From Periconia sp. R9002 (Eukaryota; Ascomycota; Dothideomycetes; Pleosporales; Periconiaceae): a stretch of DNA of 64,000 nucleotides. The stretch is taken from assembly GCA_023627715.1 (NCBI GenBank), contig JAMAHW010000032.1:62001-126000 (forward strand), given 5' to 3'. The notes below the pieces were generated by a model that was not told where the DNA came from, did not search any database, and saw only the letters and a list, made by a program, of their open reading frames with translations. The translations under genes were made by a program, and so were the position numbers. This document shows, in pieces, positions 20,990 through 32,944 of this stretch (its first letter is position 1; each line of letters starts with the position of its first letter).

Positions 20990-22432
20990 TGGCAGGAAAC
21001 ACCCCCAGAATCGTCGAGCTGGCCGCTCAGATCAGCTCCAATGTCGCCCTGCTGCAAGAGCAGCTGTCGGCTCAAGGCCTGCCCAGCCCTTCTTTCAACG
21101 AGAACTTTAACGCGAGCTATCCCGCCGATGTGACCCAATTGAGGGATTCGCTGCTGGATGCATCTGCCGAACTTCACGAATTGCTGCTTGATCCTCTCAT
21201 GGTCCTGTTCAAGTTTGCGTCGGTATGCAATTTCTACTTTTCTCTCCTCCCGGCACAGTCATATCTAACCCAACTGCTTGCAGATCTCCAACTTGGCCAT
21301 CATCGATTCCGTCGCCCGCTACAAGATACCAGACATGATCCCCGCTGGGGGACGCATGTCCTTTGAAGAGATTGGACAAAAGGTTGGCCTTGAAACTAAT
21401 GTCATCCGCAGATTCCTCCGCAATGCGATGGCCATGCATATTCTTGAGGAGCCAGAGCCCGGAATGGTCGGGCACACCAGCATCTCCAAGTTCCTCGCAA
21501 AGCCGGCCATCGGCGGTTGGGCTGAGTTTGAAGGACGTGATACTTGGCCCGCCTCTACGCGCATTGTGGATGCCCTCCAGAAATGGCCAAACTCGCAACA
21601 ACCAAATGAAACTGTGGGTCTTTCTTTTCCAGTTCTTATCTCGCACGTTGTATCATCAAATTCTGATATAGATTATGATGTTTGCAGGCTTGGGTCCTCG
21701 CCAATAATGGCAAAACGGTGCAGGAAGTCGTCGCTACGGAGCCTGAGCGGGCGATGCGCTTCGCAAGCGGAATGGGCGCTATCGATTACGTCCCCGGTTA
21801 CAATATGAGTCTCCTTGCCACCGTCTACGACTGGGCTTCTCTCGGAGCAGCCAAAATTGTCAATGTGGGAGGTGCCATGGGTCAAGCTGCTGTTGAGCTC
21901 ACCAAGAACTTCCCTGACATTACCGTTGTTGTGCAAGATTCGGCAGGCATGCTGGGAGATGGTCAGCTTGTTCCGGCCGAGTTGAAGGATCGTGTCTCGT
22001 TCCAGGAGCACGAACTCTTCGCATCCCAGAACGAGACGGCTCCGGTCTACTTCTTCCGCCTGGCCTTCCGTGGTTTGGGCGACCAGTTCGCCGAGCAAAT
22101 TCTAAAGGCACAGATTCCTGCGCTTCAGCCTGGAGCCAAACTCCTGATCCAGGAAGTCGTGATGCCCGAGCACAATGCCGTTCCGCTGTGGAAAGAGCGC
22201 ACTCAAAGGTACGCATGCAAAACATAATCCGCATGTGCAAATTAGAAAATGCTGACACAAAGTTTGTAGATCGGTGGACATGGCGTTGCAAGTTTTTAGT
22301 AACGGCCGTGAACGATATCTGGATGAATGGAAAGCTCTCTTTGCTGCGGCAGACCAGCGATTTGTTCTTGAGAAGGTACATGTCCCCAAGGACAACTTGC
22401 TAGGTGTCATTGAGGTCACGTGGAAGGGTTAA
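20989..22432 (+). CDS. O-methyltransferase-like protein lacking the catalytic His
   Basis: Predicted 415 residues from exons 20989-21222, 21284-21613, 21688-22208 and 22270-22432; introns are 61-74 nt and close in frame. The N-terminal half is the winged-helix dimerisation region of fungal O-methyltransferases (ISNLAIIDSVARYKIPDMIP, then FEEIGQKVGLETNVIRRFLR, HTSISKFLAKPAI). The C-terminal half has the SAM fold, but its motif reads IVNVGGAMGQAAVELTKNFP where VDVGGGxG is usual. The usual FxHxWxD catalytic segment reads FFRLAFRGLGD, with Arg in place of the general-base His. It ends LLGVIEVTWKG. It may be a non-methylating relative, as with AflS, an OMT-like cofactor of AflR, or an enzyme using another mechanism. 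The reading frame is intact amid pseudogenes, which suggests selection. Confidence 0.8.
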
Positions 22433-23107
22433 AGAGCTTGTTAATCGCAATGGGCCATGGCCGTGGGCATTAGCGAATGATACTTCTATATGTATAGTGA
22501 CATACCTTGTGATTACTAAATACCTGTGTGCATGTACCCCAGCGAAGAAGGTGACTTGAGATTCTTGCCTAATGTACACCGTGACTGACTACATCAATGG
22601 ACTGTGAAAAGAAAAACATTTTCAATCCACTTTTTTTATTTGGTGCTAATGCTTTCTATTTCCCCTCTTATTTCGTATCTGCTAATTGGCTTTTGTTTAA
22701 CTCCATTTTCCTCGAGTAACATTAGTAACTTTCTGCCATATATAAAGCGCTAAGGTGTATTCTATACTATCACAATGTCGCAATCAATTTCAACGAGTGA
22801 CCTAGTTAGATTATAGGTGTTGCGGCAGCGCGAGCTACCCCGGATTCCATAGGTGAGTGATGCCATCCATCGAACCAGGGCCAGCTAGATCTAAATACAA
22901 AATAGTTCAAAGAAAAACAAGAAAAATCTATCAAAGCCAAAGAAAAATTAGAGACATGTATGTTTAAGGGATTGTGAGTGATTTCGAAGAATATTGCGAA
23001 TTGAGGGCATAACGTAAGCTTAGTGTCCGCCCTCATACCGATTCTTCTTCATGTCCGCAATCATCCCCGCAGTATCGCCCAGGCAGATGAGTTGTCAGCC
23101 CAGGCGA
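22433..23107. other. Intergenic region, nothing seen
   Basis: About 0.7 kb downstream of the methyltransferase-like gene; AT-rich with T-tracts, no gene recognised. Confidence 0.4.
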
Positions 23108-23960
23108 TCAATTCAGCTTAGGCCACTCCATGTCCTTTAACACTTTTTCGCCTTTGACGGGAACTCCACAGCTCCAACGCCTAACGCGCCCATCCTCAGG
23201 GTTGGAATTCCCGCCCGTAACAAAGCGGCACACAAAGGGACCCTCGTCGCATTTGAGGGATCCAATAACAGCTTCACTACACTTACGTCCGTTTTCGTTC
23301 TGTATGGCCAAGGCGGTGATGTCCCAATCTCTCCAATTTTCAACTTGTTCCATGCGCATGAGGGGTTCCGTAAGTCCCTGTCCCTTGAATCCGTCCCTGG
23401 TTCGGAAGTGTATACTGTAGAAATTTTTGAAATCGTTAGCTTGTTGCGGCCTTCTGCGGCCTTTCATGCCGACCTGGAATAGATGAATCTTGTTTTTTGG
23501 TGGGGTTGGGTCTGTTAAACGTACGCGAATTTTCCGATTCGAGGATATTCGAAATCATTCCAGCCATGGACGTAACACTAATCCCAATCCCCAAAGTTCT
23601 TTTTGTAGAACAACTTGCCACCATCCTTGCACTCGACCGTCGCGTAGCAATGGCCGCCGTCTCGGGTTTCCATGTACAGATCGTAGAAAGTAGGATACTT
23701 GTTGAAGTCCTAGATTTAATGATTAGAGCTTGTCGCTGCCATGGGTAGCACAAGTGGCTACTAGAAGTTTCAGAGATATGTATCTTACCCATGTGTAAAC
23801 AGTATCTTCCGTAAACACACCGATAGCCTGGAGAATAGTTTTCGCAATATCGGCTCTGCCTCGCGGTGCAAGAGCACTAGTGGCTCCTCACGCAGCCCAT
23901 CTGCCAAGGGCGACGACGCCTGGTTTTGAAGGGTGAACCAAAAATAAATATCTATTTCGA
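23108..23960 (-). pseudogene. Relic of a small secreted protein
   Basis: Three exon-like pieces on the minus strand join with good splice sites. The first is GATSALAPRGRADIAKTILQ, resembling the end of a signal peptide. Then DFNKYPTFYDLYMETRDGG with CYATVECKDGGKLFY, and last the piece at 23108-23467 ending DMEWPKLN. The frame is interrupted by TGA just before GATSALAPR and by TAG after KNFGDWD, where Trp would read naturally. Both are explained by C-to-T or G-to-A changes of the RIP kind. Cys residues are frequent in the last exon. The family is unknown to me. Confidence 0.5.
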
Positions 23961-24766
23961 AGCCAGTCTAGATCATATCAATGTGAATAGCATGAAAAAT
24001 GATATTACTCTTGAAGGTGGTTTAGCTCGTGGTAGTTCTTGAAAACCCGGCGAATCACAGCATATCCATCCCTTATTGCCTACAGAAAACGGACATCTCT
24101 ATACGGTACAGCATAGACATAAAAGCCTTGCCAAGCTTGTACTGGACACTGGAGCCAGATGAGCTATTTCTTGCTGCTGTCCCAAAGAATCACAGTTCAG
24201 GCGGCAATGAAAAGCATTTGTACAGTCGAAGTAAAGACTGTGGAAGTAGACAAGCATGTTCTAGGTGGCATTTCTGTTTAAGTACGAAGAAAAGACTGGT
24301 CGACTAAACCAGTCTGCACTGTGAGTGATTTGTATTTTCAATGGGATTATTGGACTTCACATAACATTATGTTATAAGGCGAAAGACCCATACAAGCCGA
24401 CATGCTGCCTGTAAGCTAGCAGAATAGCGCACGGTGCTCCTCAAGCTAAGTGATCGCACGGACCTACGGTTGCGATCGATGGGGGCGGCCTCTCTTTGGT
24501 TAGACAGTGCTGGCCTTACCAGTCAGCAGAGCGACGTAGTATATAAATATGTCTCAGAATAGCGGTCAGCCCGGCATAGAATTCATATTGAACGGGGGGA
24601 AAATAGTTGCGATTGGAATGGACTCGGCAGCGCACATTTTTGTTGCCTTGGATTCTCGTTACTAGTGATACGGATAGTAATTATGCAATTATGTGAGTGC
24701 AACGAGACGAGAGCGTCAAAGGCTTAAACATTGAACGGTATATTAGATAATTTACAAAGCACCGAA
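23961..24766. other. Intergenic region, no gene supported
   Basis: About 0.8 kb. A TATATAAATATG string at 24540-24551 opens a 38-codon frame, but the TATA-like string overlaps the ATG, so it is not convincing. Confidence 0.35.
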
Positions 24767-24767
24767 T

Positions 24768-25260
24768 TTATGATCCAGTCCCCTCGTCAACAACTCCCAG
24801 CTCTACCACCAGGTCCAGATACATTCTGTACTTTGATAGTGTATTCCATGGGTCGTCAACCATCTCACGCGGAAGCTTTGCTCCACGCTCCGCGAAGTAC
24901 CCAATCTTCTCCTCGGATTTCACAAACACCGCCATTTCCAGTGTTGGTAGTGGAGCCGCTCGCCCCTCATGAACGTCACCATTCCAGCCAGTCACTTTAA
25001 CGGTCTCAAAGTCGTCGCTCTTGACTGTCACCTGCAGTGTCCCCGAGTCTATAAACCACTCAATACCAAACTGATCCAGCAAATTCCAAAACGTTGCGGT
25101 TCTCGGCCATCCTTCGGGATGCTCAAAAAGCCCTCGGTCGGTCTTCATAGAGCCACCGTACTCGATCCATCAGCATTTGCAATGAGCTCCCATGTAGAGT
25201 ATGTGACGCCAAGTCTTTCATTCGTTCAACGTCTGCGGAGTAGTGCCAATTGAAATGAAA
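24768..25260 (-). pseudogene. Fragment of an unrecognised conserved-looking protein
   Basis: The minus strand codes a protein-like stretch beginning MKTDRGLFEHPEGW and running through FWNLLDQFGIEWFIDSGTL to VDDPWNTLSKYRMYLDLVVE (24768-25148). Immediately upstream the frame continues as WIEYGGS and is then closed by TGA; further upstream, coding-like sequence (LYMGAHC in frame, VTYSTWELIANAD in another) persists. This looks like the C-terminal part of a longer gene with an acquired stop. I do not recognise the family. The ATG at 25148 might still serve as a start. Confidence 0.4.
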
Positions 25261-26808
25261 GAGGACTTCGAGCTATGTGGTCCTGGGTGTCTCCAGATAA
25301 TATACTTCTCTTCAAAACGGACAATAGGTAGGAATCGGTTTTAAAAATAGAGGCGAAGGAGTTTTAATTTGCATTCATGCCTAGTGATGGGAATGAGATG
25401 GCGCTGATAGGACGCTGAGGTTATCGCGGAAGATTTGAGCAGTTCTCAACCAGCACACAGCTACATCACCTTAAACTGGACTCAAGAATATCGAATAAAC
25501 AAAAACTTGACCTGGAAGATCCCGTAAGTCTTGCAACCTACACTCGGTTCCTCGCTTATGAGAAAGCACTCACTATCGATGTCAAGCGGTCGATAGTCCT
25601 CGCTGAGCACAGTGTCTCCAACTGCTCTCTCACACCCTAGTGGCATATATGGCCGCATCTTCAGCGTCTTTCTCGTGTCTCAAGCCCCCGTAATGGGCCA
25701 TATTTCGTCTCAAATATGTTTCCTGTTCAATCTCACCGCCATCTAGCTTTGTGCGCTTCCTTGAAACATAATGAGTTTGCCGACCAACATGGCTACGTTA
25801 GTCAAAGGGCCAGTTCAGGAAGAGCGAATCCTTGCAAAGGTTATGTAGCCGTTCTTAGTGGTCGCGATAGAGTTTATAATTCAGGGTGGACTGTTACTCC
25901 GAGCTGATACTTATTTCAATGAGACGGGCACGCGGGGTACTTAATCCGGGGCTGTGACTCTAGCTTCCATCTAGAAACAGTAAGCGGCGTAGCAACAATT
26001 ACGTCCAAGAGACTTGGCAGGTTTGGCACTCAAGCCTAGGCCTTCAGCTCTACTTTATTTTTCACCACCCACCTTTTTTCCCTGTATTCTAGGTACGCAC
26101 CAGGACTAGTGAGAAAAGCTCAGCCACACAAGTAACAGGCACCCCATCAGTGTCATTTGCATTTGCAGTGTAGGCTGAGTCGAGGACTACCGTTACGAAT
26201 CCTGTGCCTAGAGAATCGTATCCTACGTCTGAGAGAGGCCTACATCTAACACTGCGTTTTTGTCTCGGCGGAGATAGGCCTCGGGGAAGCGATACTACAC
26301 GTTTTGAGCAGCCGCACTGCAACATTGATCTGGATCACAACAGCTACCAGACTTGGGGTTGTAAGTAGGTCTATTCCTGTTCCATGCAATCCCTTCAGTT
26401 GCAATCATGTTTTGAAGAACGGAAGTTACGCCAAAATATTGACTAACATGAAGAGAAGGCAAACCCCGAAGTTGCCGTGCCTAGGCCTGCGGGGAAATCG
26501 CCTATCAACCGAAGACCTCGGCCAGATTCCCTTATTCCCTTCTATTAACTACCTAATCACATCTGGCCAACTTCGTGCGATGGATAAACCATGCCTTGCA
26601 TCTTGCCTATATTGCTGCAAGCGTGAATACGGGCAGCTGAATGATTTCCGTAGCAAGATGATTACCGTCTCCACTCACATACGCACTTCAATTCTATCGC
26701 TATCATAGATACTCCCGCTGCAGAAGCACTTCAATGACTCTTTACCGCCACATTGATCGCTGGCAAAGTGATCCAGTACCGAATTAAATTCTGCTTAACC
26801 TTTTATTA
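25261..26808. other. Intergenic region, nothing seen
   Basis: About 1.5 kb with only chance-like frames; no domain or repeat recognised. Confidence 0.4.
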
Positions 26809-28159
26809 CTATACCCCGTGTGACCCATTCCTCGATTCACTTGTGGTCTTCAACGCTCTTAGTGTCCGCCCGTTCCCCCTTGCCTCCAAGTCAATCTCCT
26901 CTATTGTTATATTCGACCCGATTCTCTCGCTAGACTCAAATGATTGCCCGACCCTTGTTGATCTATTATGGCTCTCCTGCCTAGGACGGAAGAGTGTTCC
27001 ATAGGTAGGGAGACAGGCTGCGATGATAGAGCAGTTAGGTTCTATATTTGCCCAGATCAACTCCTGGGCAATAATTTCTGAGAGAATTAAGATCATATAT
27101 ACCTAAGAAAAGCGTGTATGGAGCATAAACATACTGTACGGATGAGTATCTTTTATCTGGTTGTGATGGAGCACGTAGTGTAAACGAATGGCAGCGGCCA
27201 CGCAGCAGCTATTGATACACAACATCAGCTTCCGACTTCAGTGGGGATTTGTGTTGAGGGACGGATACTAACAAGGCACCCAACCAGAATATCCCTATGA
27301 CTGACATTTTTCGCTTGAAGTCAATCTTTAGCCGCCAAATTACAGGCAACGGGAAAAACAAAATCGCTATGTCGAAGACTAAACTCATAATCGCAAAGGC
27401 GATATTCCACTGGAAGAAGTCAAAGCGGAACCTGACGGAGGTTGTAGGTATGTAGCCTCCTTGGATGGGGTCCATAGCCAGGATCTGGCACTACAGAAGA
27501 GTCAGTGTGCACGTTCCCCACCTTCGCAGGGATATTCCAAACCAAAATGTTAGATATCCACCATGAAACAATCAAAATAAACATAGTCATAACCGACCAT
27601 TTGAACGGACCCCCGCACTCTCCCACGAAAATGCGGTAATAAAACTGTAAGATGGACATCTTCACTAGTACTAATACGGTGATGCGGAAAAATCCTCCGA
27701 TCGTCATCATCTGTCACGATTAGTATACATATACAGCAGATAATCTGGAAAATACAAGGCACATACTCGTGCTGTTATCGTGCTTTGTCGGGATTCACCC
27801 ACTTTGGCCGTATCGATACCGCACTGCGCGGCGCTGACAATTATCGTTATTGACATTGCCCAGCAGACGACCTAGGTAGATTAGTTTTCATGATTTTGTG
27901 AGCGGACCCAACGCTTTTAGGAGAGCATTAGGTTCCTCCTTACCAACGTTGCTACAATGAGCCAGTCATCCAAGAAGACTTGGAACTTTTTACCGCAATA
28001 TCTTGCATAGAAGCGGAGGCCTATTGCAACCGTGGCGAGAACCGAAAAAACCACCGTAACAGCAATAAGCGAGGTGGTAAAGATAGACGCTTGTTTAAAA
28101 GAAGGAGTATGCATAATAACAGCATGTCGTTCTAGAGAAGGGCTATTCATAATGCCCAC
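26809..28159 (-). CDS. Rhodopsin-domain integral membrane protein (PTH11/SAT type)
   Basis: Six exons are predicted: 27944-28159, 27767-27871, 27543-27710, 27273-27490, 27135-27208 and 26809-27077; all close in one frame, giving 349 residues. Seven membrane segments are expected. Seen are the first helix with VFSVLATVAIGLRFYARY and the following DDWLIVA, then AAQCGIDTA, KMSILQFYYRIF, the helix AFAIMSLVFDIAILFFPLPV, CCVAAAIRLHYV, and the closing IIAQELIWANIEPNCSIIAA with CLPTYGTLFR. This is the fungal rhodopsin-domain family related to PTH11-like receptors, located in the plasma membrane; ligands are unknown. The third intron (27491-27542) uses a weak GTTTGG donor, so that junction is least certain. 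Confidence 0.75.
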
Positions 28160-30363
28160 AGAGAATTGAAGTCTTGCGCGCTAGTACTACGATAAATAGT
28201 TCGAATAGAATCGTGTAAAAGAGGCTTCATATGGCTTATCTTCAAGGGCAGATTTATACTTAACCAGCCCCCAACAGTGTACTCGTATTGTGCCTGCTGT
28301 GTAAGACCCGAATAGAGAATTTGCATTGGGTGTCGGGCCTCATAGGATACGAGCTAGGCGTAAAAACGCGAGCAATTTAAATGCGAGATACGGAGGTTGC
28401 ACAACATGAAGAGCGCAGATTCCAGGCTGTGAAGTAAAGATCATTAGGTAACTGTCACTTACACTCAATCACCATTAAGTTCATTTAACCGTAGGTCCGA
28501 CGCCCCCTTTCACTCCTGACATGCGTTGGACATGGAATATGTGTGAAAAATTAAGATAAAAGAGTTACTAGTTATACTACTCATCGAAATACCGCATATA
28601 TTTCTGGACCCCACCTTCGGTAGCACGGCAGTAAGAAAGTAGATCAGCCATACTTTATCTGCTGACACGAGGCCTTGCGTAGGAGGGTCGCTTATTTGAC
28701 GCTGCGCCCGCACAGCTCTACTCACAGCCACCAAGATGGTAAGAACGAGTAAAAATCTTGGCGATGTCGGTGAATGGATCAGGCTGCTCACTCGGCAGGG
28801 CAATCGGATCCTTCATCAATTTTTACATGTTGGGTGCTGTTCAGCAGCGTGACGAAGCTTATGCGCGGGTTATGTACGGCGGCAGCCAAGCCGCGGAAAG
28901 GAGTTGCACGTAAGTCTAATATGGCAAAGCCAGTTGTGGATAGCTGCTGGTCAAGGTGCATAGACAGCGGCCCCTGCCGGCACCAAAGGAATGGTGGTCT
29001 ACAGAAACTGAAAGGTGGCTCGATGCGCACGGACCATCGTCTGTAGTAGCATTGAAGCGTTTTCCTCGGTTGGATACCTAGGTATATAGCATAATCAAGC
29101 CCCCCCCTCCACCTGTGTCGATACCCAGGGTAGCGATACTCTGTGAGGATCAAATTCAAATTCATAGCATAATCAAGAGGTTCGGGTCCTAAACTATACC
29201 CTTCTTCACTCTTCGTATGTAGCGCAAGGGCTGGCGACAGAAAACCGACGATTGTTTTTCAAATCCGGGACCCAAGTTGTCATCAATGACATTGATGGCG
29301 AAACACGAGGCTCGTTTAATAGCACAAGTATATTGATACATAATACCCCACTGATACTTAATAAGAAATACATGTTTCGGCATCATTGAACTTCGGCGAC
29401 CGATGCTGATACAAACACGGCCATCCAGACCAACTGGGAGTGCGTTTGAATGTGCAAACAAAACATCAACTGCGATAAGTACGCAAAGATAAGTGCAGAT
29501 ATCGCGACTTAATTCGAGGAACAATGTAAGGCCCTGCGATCGACATGTAGCGTCCATGAATCTTGTGTTTGAGCGATCATCGCAGTCGTATTCCCATCCC
29601 TCTCATGATATGACACGAAAGTTTCAATACTGCCCATCAAGATCACTTGATCCCGAACGCAATCGTTAAGGCAGTTGAAAGCCAATAACGTGATAAAGCT
29701 GTTTATAGGTGGCGGGTGGCTGAATCAAGTGTGCTCTACTTGCGCCGAATCAGGCTGGCTTTGCCTGTAACACAAGTCGTATCGAGTTGCTATTGCCCTT
29801 GTCTTATACGAGGCGGTGCAGCGAGTGAACATATGACATCGTTTGCCCTCGTTGAATTAGAAACACTGTTTAGTAATTGTTCAAACGCAGAAGCATGCAT
29901 CACGCATAGTTCTGTCAATCATTCCCTAAGCGCTATAGTAAATCTTGCTGTAGCCATGCGCATAGACTTTAACTATTGATGGCATTAAAGAACAGATAAA
30001 TATCGAGCAGGTATGGGACGCCACCAATTTCGAAAAGAGGTAGTGATGGATATTGCCAAGTATCCAACATCGGATACTGCAGCACAGCGCAGCGCAGGCA
30101 TTGATAGTCGACAATCATGACTGCGAGAGTTTGCAAGGTGTGCCTTATATATATTAGGCGATGTTCGCCAGCGTAAGGCTGTTACCGACAGGTTTGGGGT
30201 TTAGGGTTAGCTTCAGGATTTGGGTCGGCGGTAGGCGGAGTTAACGGATGATTATTTTTTCTCCAGACTGCTATTTATTGTAGACGCAAACTGTCAAAAA
30301 ACTACGATTACAGTTCAAATTGACGCAGCGGGATTTCTATCTCCTGCTATTCGGAGCTTGACA
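28160..30363. other. Long intergenic region with one repeat copy
   Basis: About 2.2 kb without a supported gene. It contains a copy of the repeat family at 29100-29163 (listed separately). Open frames on either strand show no domain. Confidence 0.4.
29086..29177. repeat. Repeat copy A, flanked by 14-bp direct repeats
   Basis: A C-run followed by ACCTGTGTCGATACCCAG and GGGTAGCGATACTCTGTGA with GGATCA (core 29128-29152) is shared with copies at 47.7 and 50.9 kb. ATAGCATAATCAAG stands on both sides, at 29086-29099 and 29164-29177, as a perfect direct repeat around 64 bases. Confidence 0.7.
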
Positions 30364-31306
30364 ATGTCCTGTATCAAACGCGACCAACATGACATCTACC
30401 CATTTATTTCGGCCAAAGGGCGCCTGGCCGGCGCCGCAAAAGGCAAAAATATTCTCATCACAGGTGGGGGCAAGGGCATCGGGAAGGTAAGCCATGCCCG
30501 CGTTCTCACTAAGACCATTTTAACTCACAATTCTTAAGGCCATAGCTGTACAGTTCGCTCTCGCAGGAGCTACAAATATTACTATCACAGGCCGGGAATC
30601 GACTGCACTGGAAACAGCCAAATCTGAAATTGGGACAGAATCGCCCGACTGCACGGTGACGACAGTGGCAGCAGACGTGACTGATGAAGGCGCTGTGGAA
30701 TCGATTTTTGCTGCGCTCGCTACAGGCCCACCACTCGACGTGCTTGTCAACAATGTAGGAGTCAATGGTGACTTCAGCATCGCTGATTCAGACCCTGCCA
30801 TGTGGTGGCGTGATTGGGAAACCAACGTCAAAGGGACATACCTCTGTACCAGGGCCTATTTGAGATTATTGAACGGCAAACCTGGAACCATAATCAACGT
30901 CTCCACAAGCATATCCGACGCCGTCTTGCCAAATATGAGTAGCTACGCGACATCCAAGATGGCGGTAAACCGCTTTACCGAGTGCGTGCAGCTAGAATAT
31001 GGAGCTCAGGGTGTACGCTGTGTAGCATTCCACCCTGGGGGTATCGTAAGCACAGGAATGGGCCAGAGAGCCCCACTTCAATTCAGAGGTACCTTGCTAG
31101 ACACTCCAGAATTGGCCGCGGGAACTGCACTCTACCTTAGTACCCCCGAAGCGAGTTACTTGGATGGACGCATGGTGTTCGCGGACTGGAATTTAGAAGA
31201 ACTTGAGAAACACAAGAACTCAATTGTGAGAGATAACCTTCTTGTTTCTCGCATTAACTATGGACCGTTCATAAGCAAAGAGATAGTGGGACTGCCTACA
31301 AAATAG
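30364..31306 (+). CDS. Classical short-chain dehydrogenase/reductase
   Basis: Predicted 296 residues from exons 30364-30486 and 30539-31306, with a 52-nt intron inside the glycine motif. The Rossmann signature TGGGKGIGK spans residues 33-41, followed by ADVTD, NNVG (variant of NNAG), INVSTS with the catalytic Ser, and SSYATSKMAV with the Tyr-x3-Lys pair, then FHPGGIVS. All catalytic residues are present, so it should be an active NAD(P)-dependent oxidoreductase. The substrate is unknown. The 25 residues before the Rossmann strand resemble fungal paralogues that begin with a short leader (YPFISAKG). A tailoring role in the decayed locus is possible but inferred. Confidence 0.85.
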
Positions 31307-32332
31307 GTATTGCTTTTGCTTTTATCTATATGTCAAAAAGTGGATAATATGAACACCTCAGCAAACTGACCTTCCCAACATTACTACCTTACTGGGTACT
31401 TCAGCTATTTATTCCTATAAATGTTACATTTCTCCAATAAATTATCATATAATCGGCCCATTTGAGCCATCCGCTAGTGTCTAGTCTTCTGGGAGACTAG
31501 CCGGGTTGAAGTCTTTCCTGATAGGTGCCGTTAATAACGGAGATACGGAACATTTGGCCCAGAACGATGTTATCGAGTCTATTGAATCTGGTGAAGCTGG
31601 GCGTACATTTTCCTTCAATTGGGCATTCTTGCAATATTCCTAAGTTCACAGTATGCTGAGCGTGAAGCAAGAGGACGATCTCACGATATTTCTACAGAGC
31701 ACATATTTAGGAGTTTAACTCCCCAAAATTGGCGTGTCAAAGTGTGATTGGCTGTGGCTGATGCCATTGGCATCAGCCAAAACGACATTGCTGAATAAAA
31801 TAGTCAGCCTATATTCCACCATCGTAGGTTATACAACTTCCTTTGCGGAGATAAGAGATCTTAAGTCCACAAACCCAGATCTGCTATACCATATTCATTC
31901 CTTCATAAACATTATAGCGAGTGGCTCTCCATCGAAATTAAAGTGTATAAGCATCTCATACAGCACATATAGCGTGATTTCCTATCTTCCATATTGTTAT
32001 AGGCACTGCCATGACCAGTTGAAGAGCTGCACGAGCCAAACTTTGGGAAGATTAGTCAACCCCTAGGTACATGTATACTCCACGATACTGACGCATTAAG
32101 ATTCCAGTACAAGACGGCATGACTTTAGCTTGGTGGAGTAATACTTTTGATGTCCTGTAGGATGATTCGGTAGCGCATGATTCTGAGACTGAGAATTAGA
32201 TGTCTCTCTGCGAGACAAGCACAACTTAAAGTGGTAGAATCTGTGGAGATAGACTATGTCAACTACGAATAAGACAAACGGAGTTTAAAACTTATATCCG
32301 GTAGGATATCCTACGCAGAAGCCCTTCTGATG
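31307..32332. other. Intergenic region with hairpins
   Basis: About 1 kb without a gene. It holds a perfect 11-bp hairpin at 31755-31779 and a 7-bp one at 31481-31500 (CTAGTCT/AGACTAG). Nothing else seen. Confidence 0.45.
31755..31779. repeat. Perfect 11-bp hairpin
   Basis: TGGCTGATGCC and its exact reverse complement GGCATCAGCCA are separated by ATT. It is not next to a gene end: the SDR gene stops 450 bases upstream. Confidence 0.7.
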
Positions 32333-32341
32333 CTATATATA
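32333..32341 (+). promoter_or_regulatory. Probable TATA box of the second SnoaL-like gene
   Basis: TATATATAA lies about 117 bases upstream of the ATG at 32458. Assignment is by position only. Confidence 0.35.
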
Positions 32342-32457
32342 ATGTTCCGGCCATGCCCTAGTGAAGAAAATCACCACCTGTCTTCTACTTGTCTTCTCAT
32401 CCCATAAACACGTTAGTCTACTACCAACCAAGAATTCCGTTACGCACTGTATTCGAG

Positions 32458-32944
32458 ATGGCATCCGCACTTACGAATATGAAACGGGTGACAGAAGCTT
32501 TCATTGAGGGGTTCAATACGTACAACCTAGATGCTATCGTTGGCCCTCGTACACCCGATTGCCTCCAGCACGTCCAACCTAAGACGATGGGGCGCCCTCC
32601 TCAGAGTAATGAGGAATACAGACAACAGATGACCACTGTTTGGGAATCGTTCACTGACTGGAAGGTGCGCGATTGTTCTTCTTCCATCAGGCTACTCCAT
32701 ACTAATTGGCTGGAAATGGCAGTTTGTCGCTGATAGCGTCGTGTACGATGTTGTGGCAAAGAAGGTTGCGTTTCATGCAACAAGCGAGGCAAAAAGCCCT
32801 ATCGGTCTCTATACCAACGAATATGCCTGGTTCCTGCACTTCAACGAAAGCGGAGACAAGATTACAAAGATTGAGGAGTTTGTTGATTCATTATATAGCA
32901 CAAAATTCTTTGCAAACCTGAGGGAGCACACAAGTTCTAAGTAG
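32458..32944 (+). CDS. SnoaL-like (NTF2-fold) protein
   Basis: Predicted 142 residues from exons 32458-32664 and 32723-32944 across a 58-nt intron. The pattern is that of the NTF2/SnoaL fold: opening helix VTEAFIEGFNTYNLDAIVGP, then DCLQHVQPKTMGRPPQSNEE, TVWESFTDWKFVADSVVYDV, and the closing strands NEYAWFLHFNESGDKITKIEEF followed by VDSLYSTKFF. Fungal members lie often in secondary-metabolite loci, and some catalyse cyclisation or dehydration of polyketides; others have no known role. It is a different subgroup from the SnoaL-like protein at 2.8 kb. The start at 32458 agrees with the family's usual length. Confidence 0.8.

Noticed and set aside
24549..24665. 38-codon gene starting in TATATAAATATG
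   Set aside because: The TATA-like string overlaps the start codon, leaving no leader; no homologous feature.
28510..29165. Two minus-strand frames of 97 and 125 codons
   Set aside because: One runs through the repeat copy and neither has a domain or consistent splice sites.
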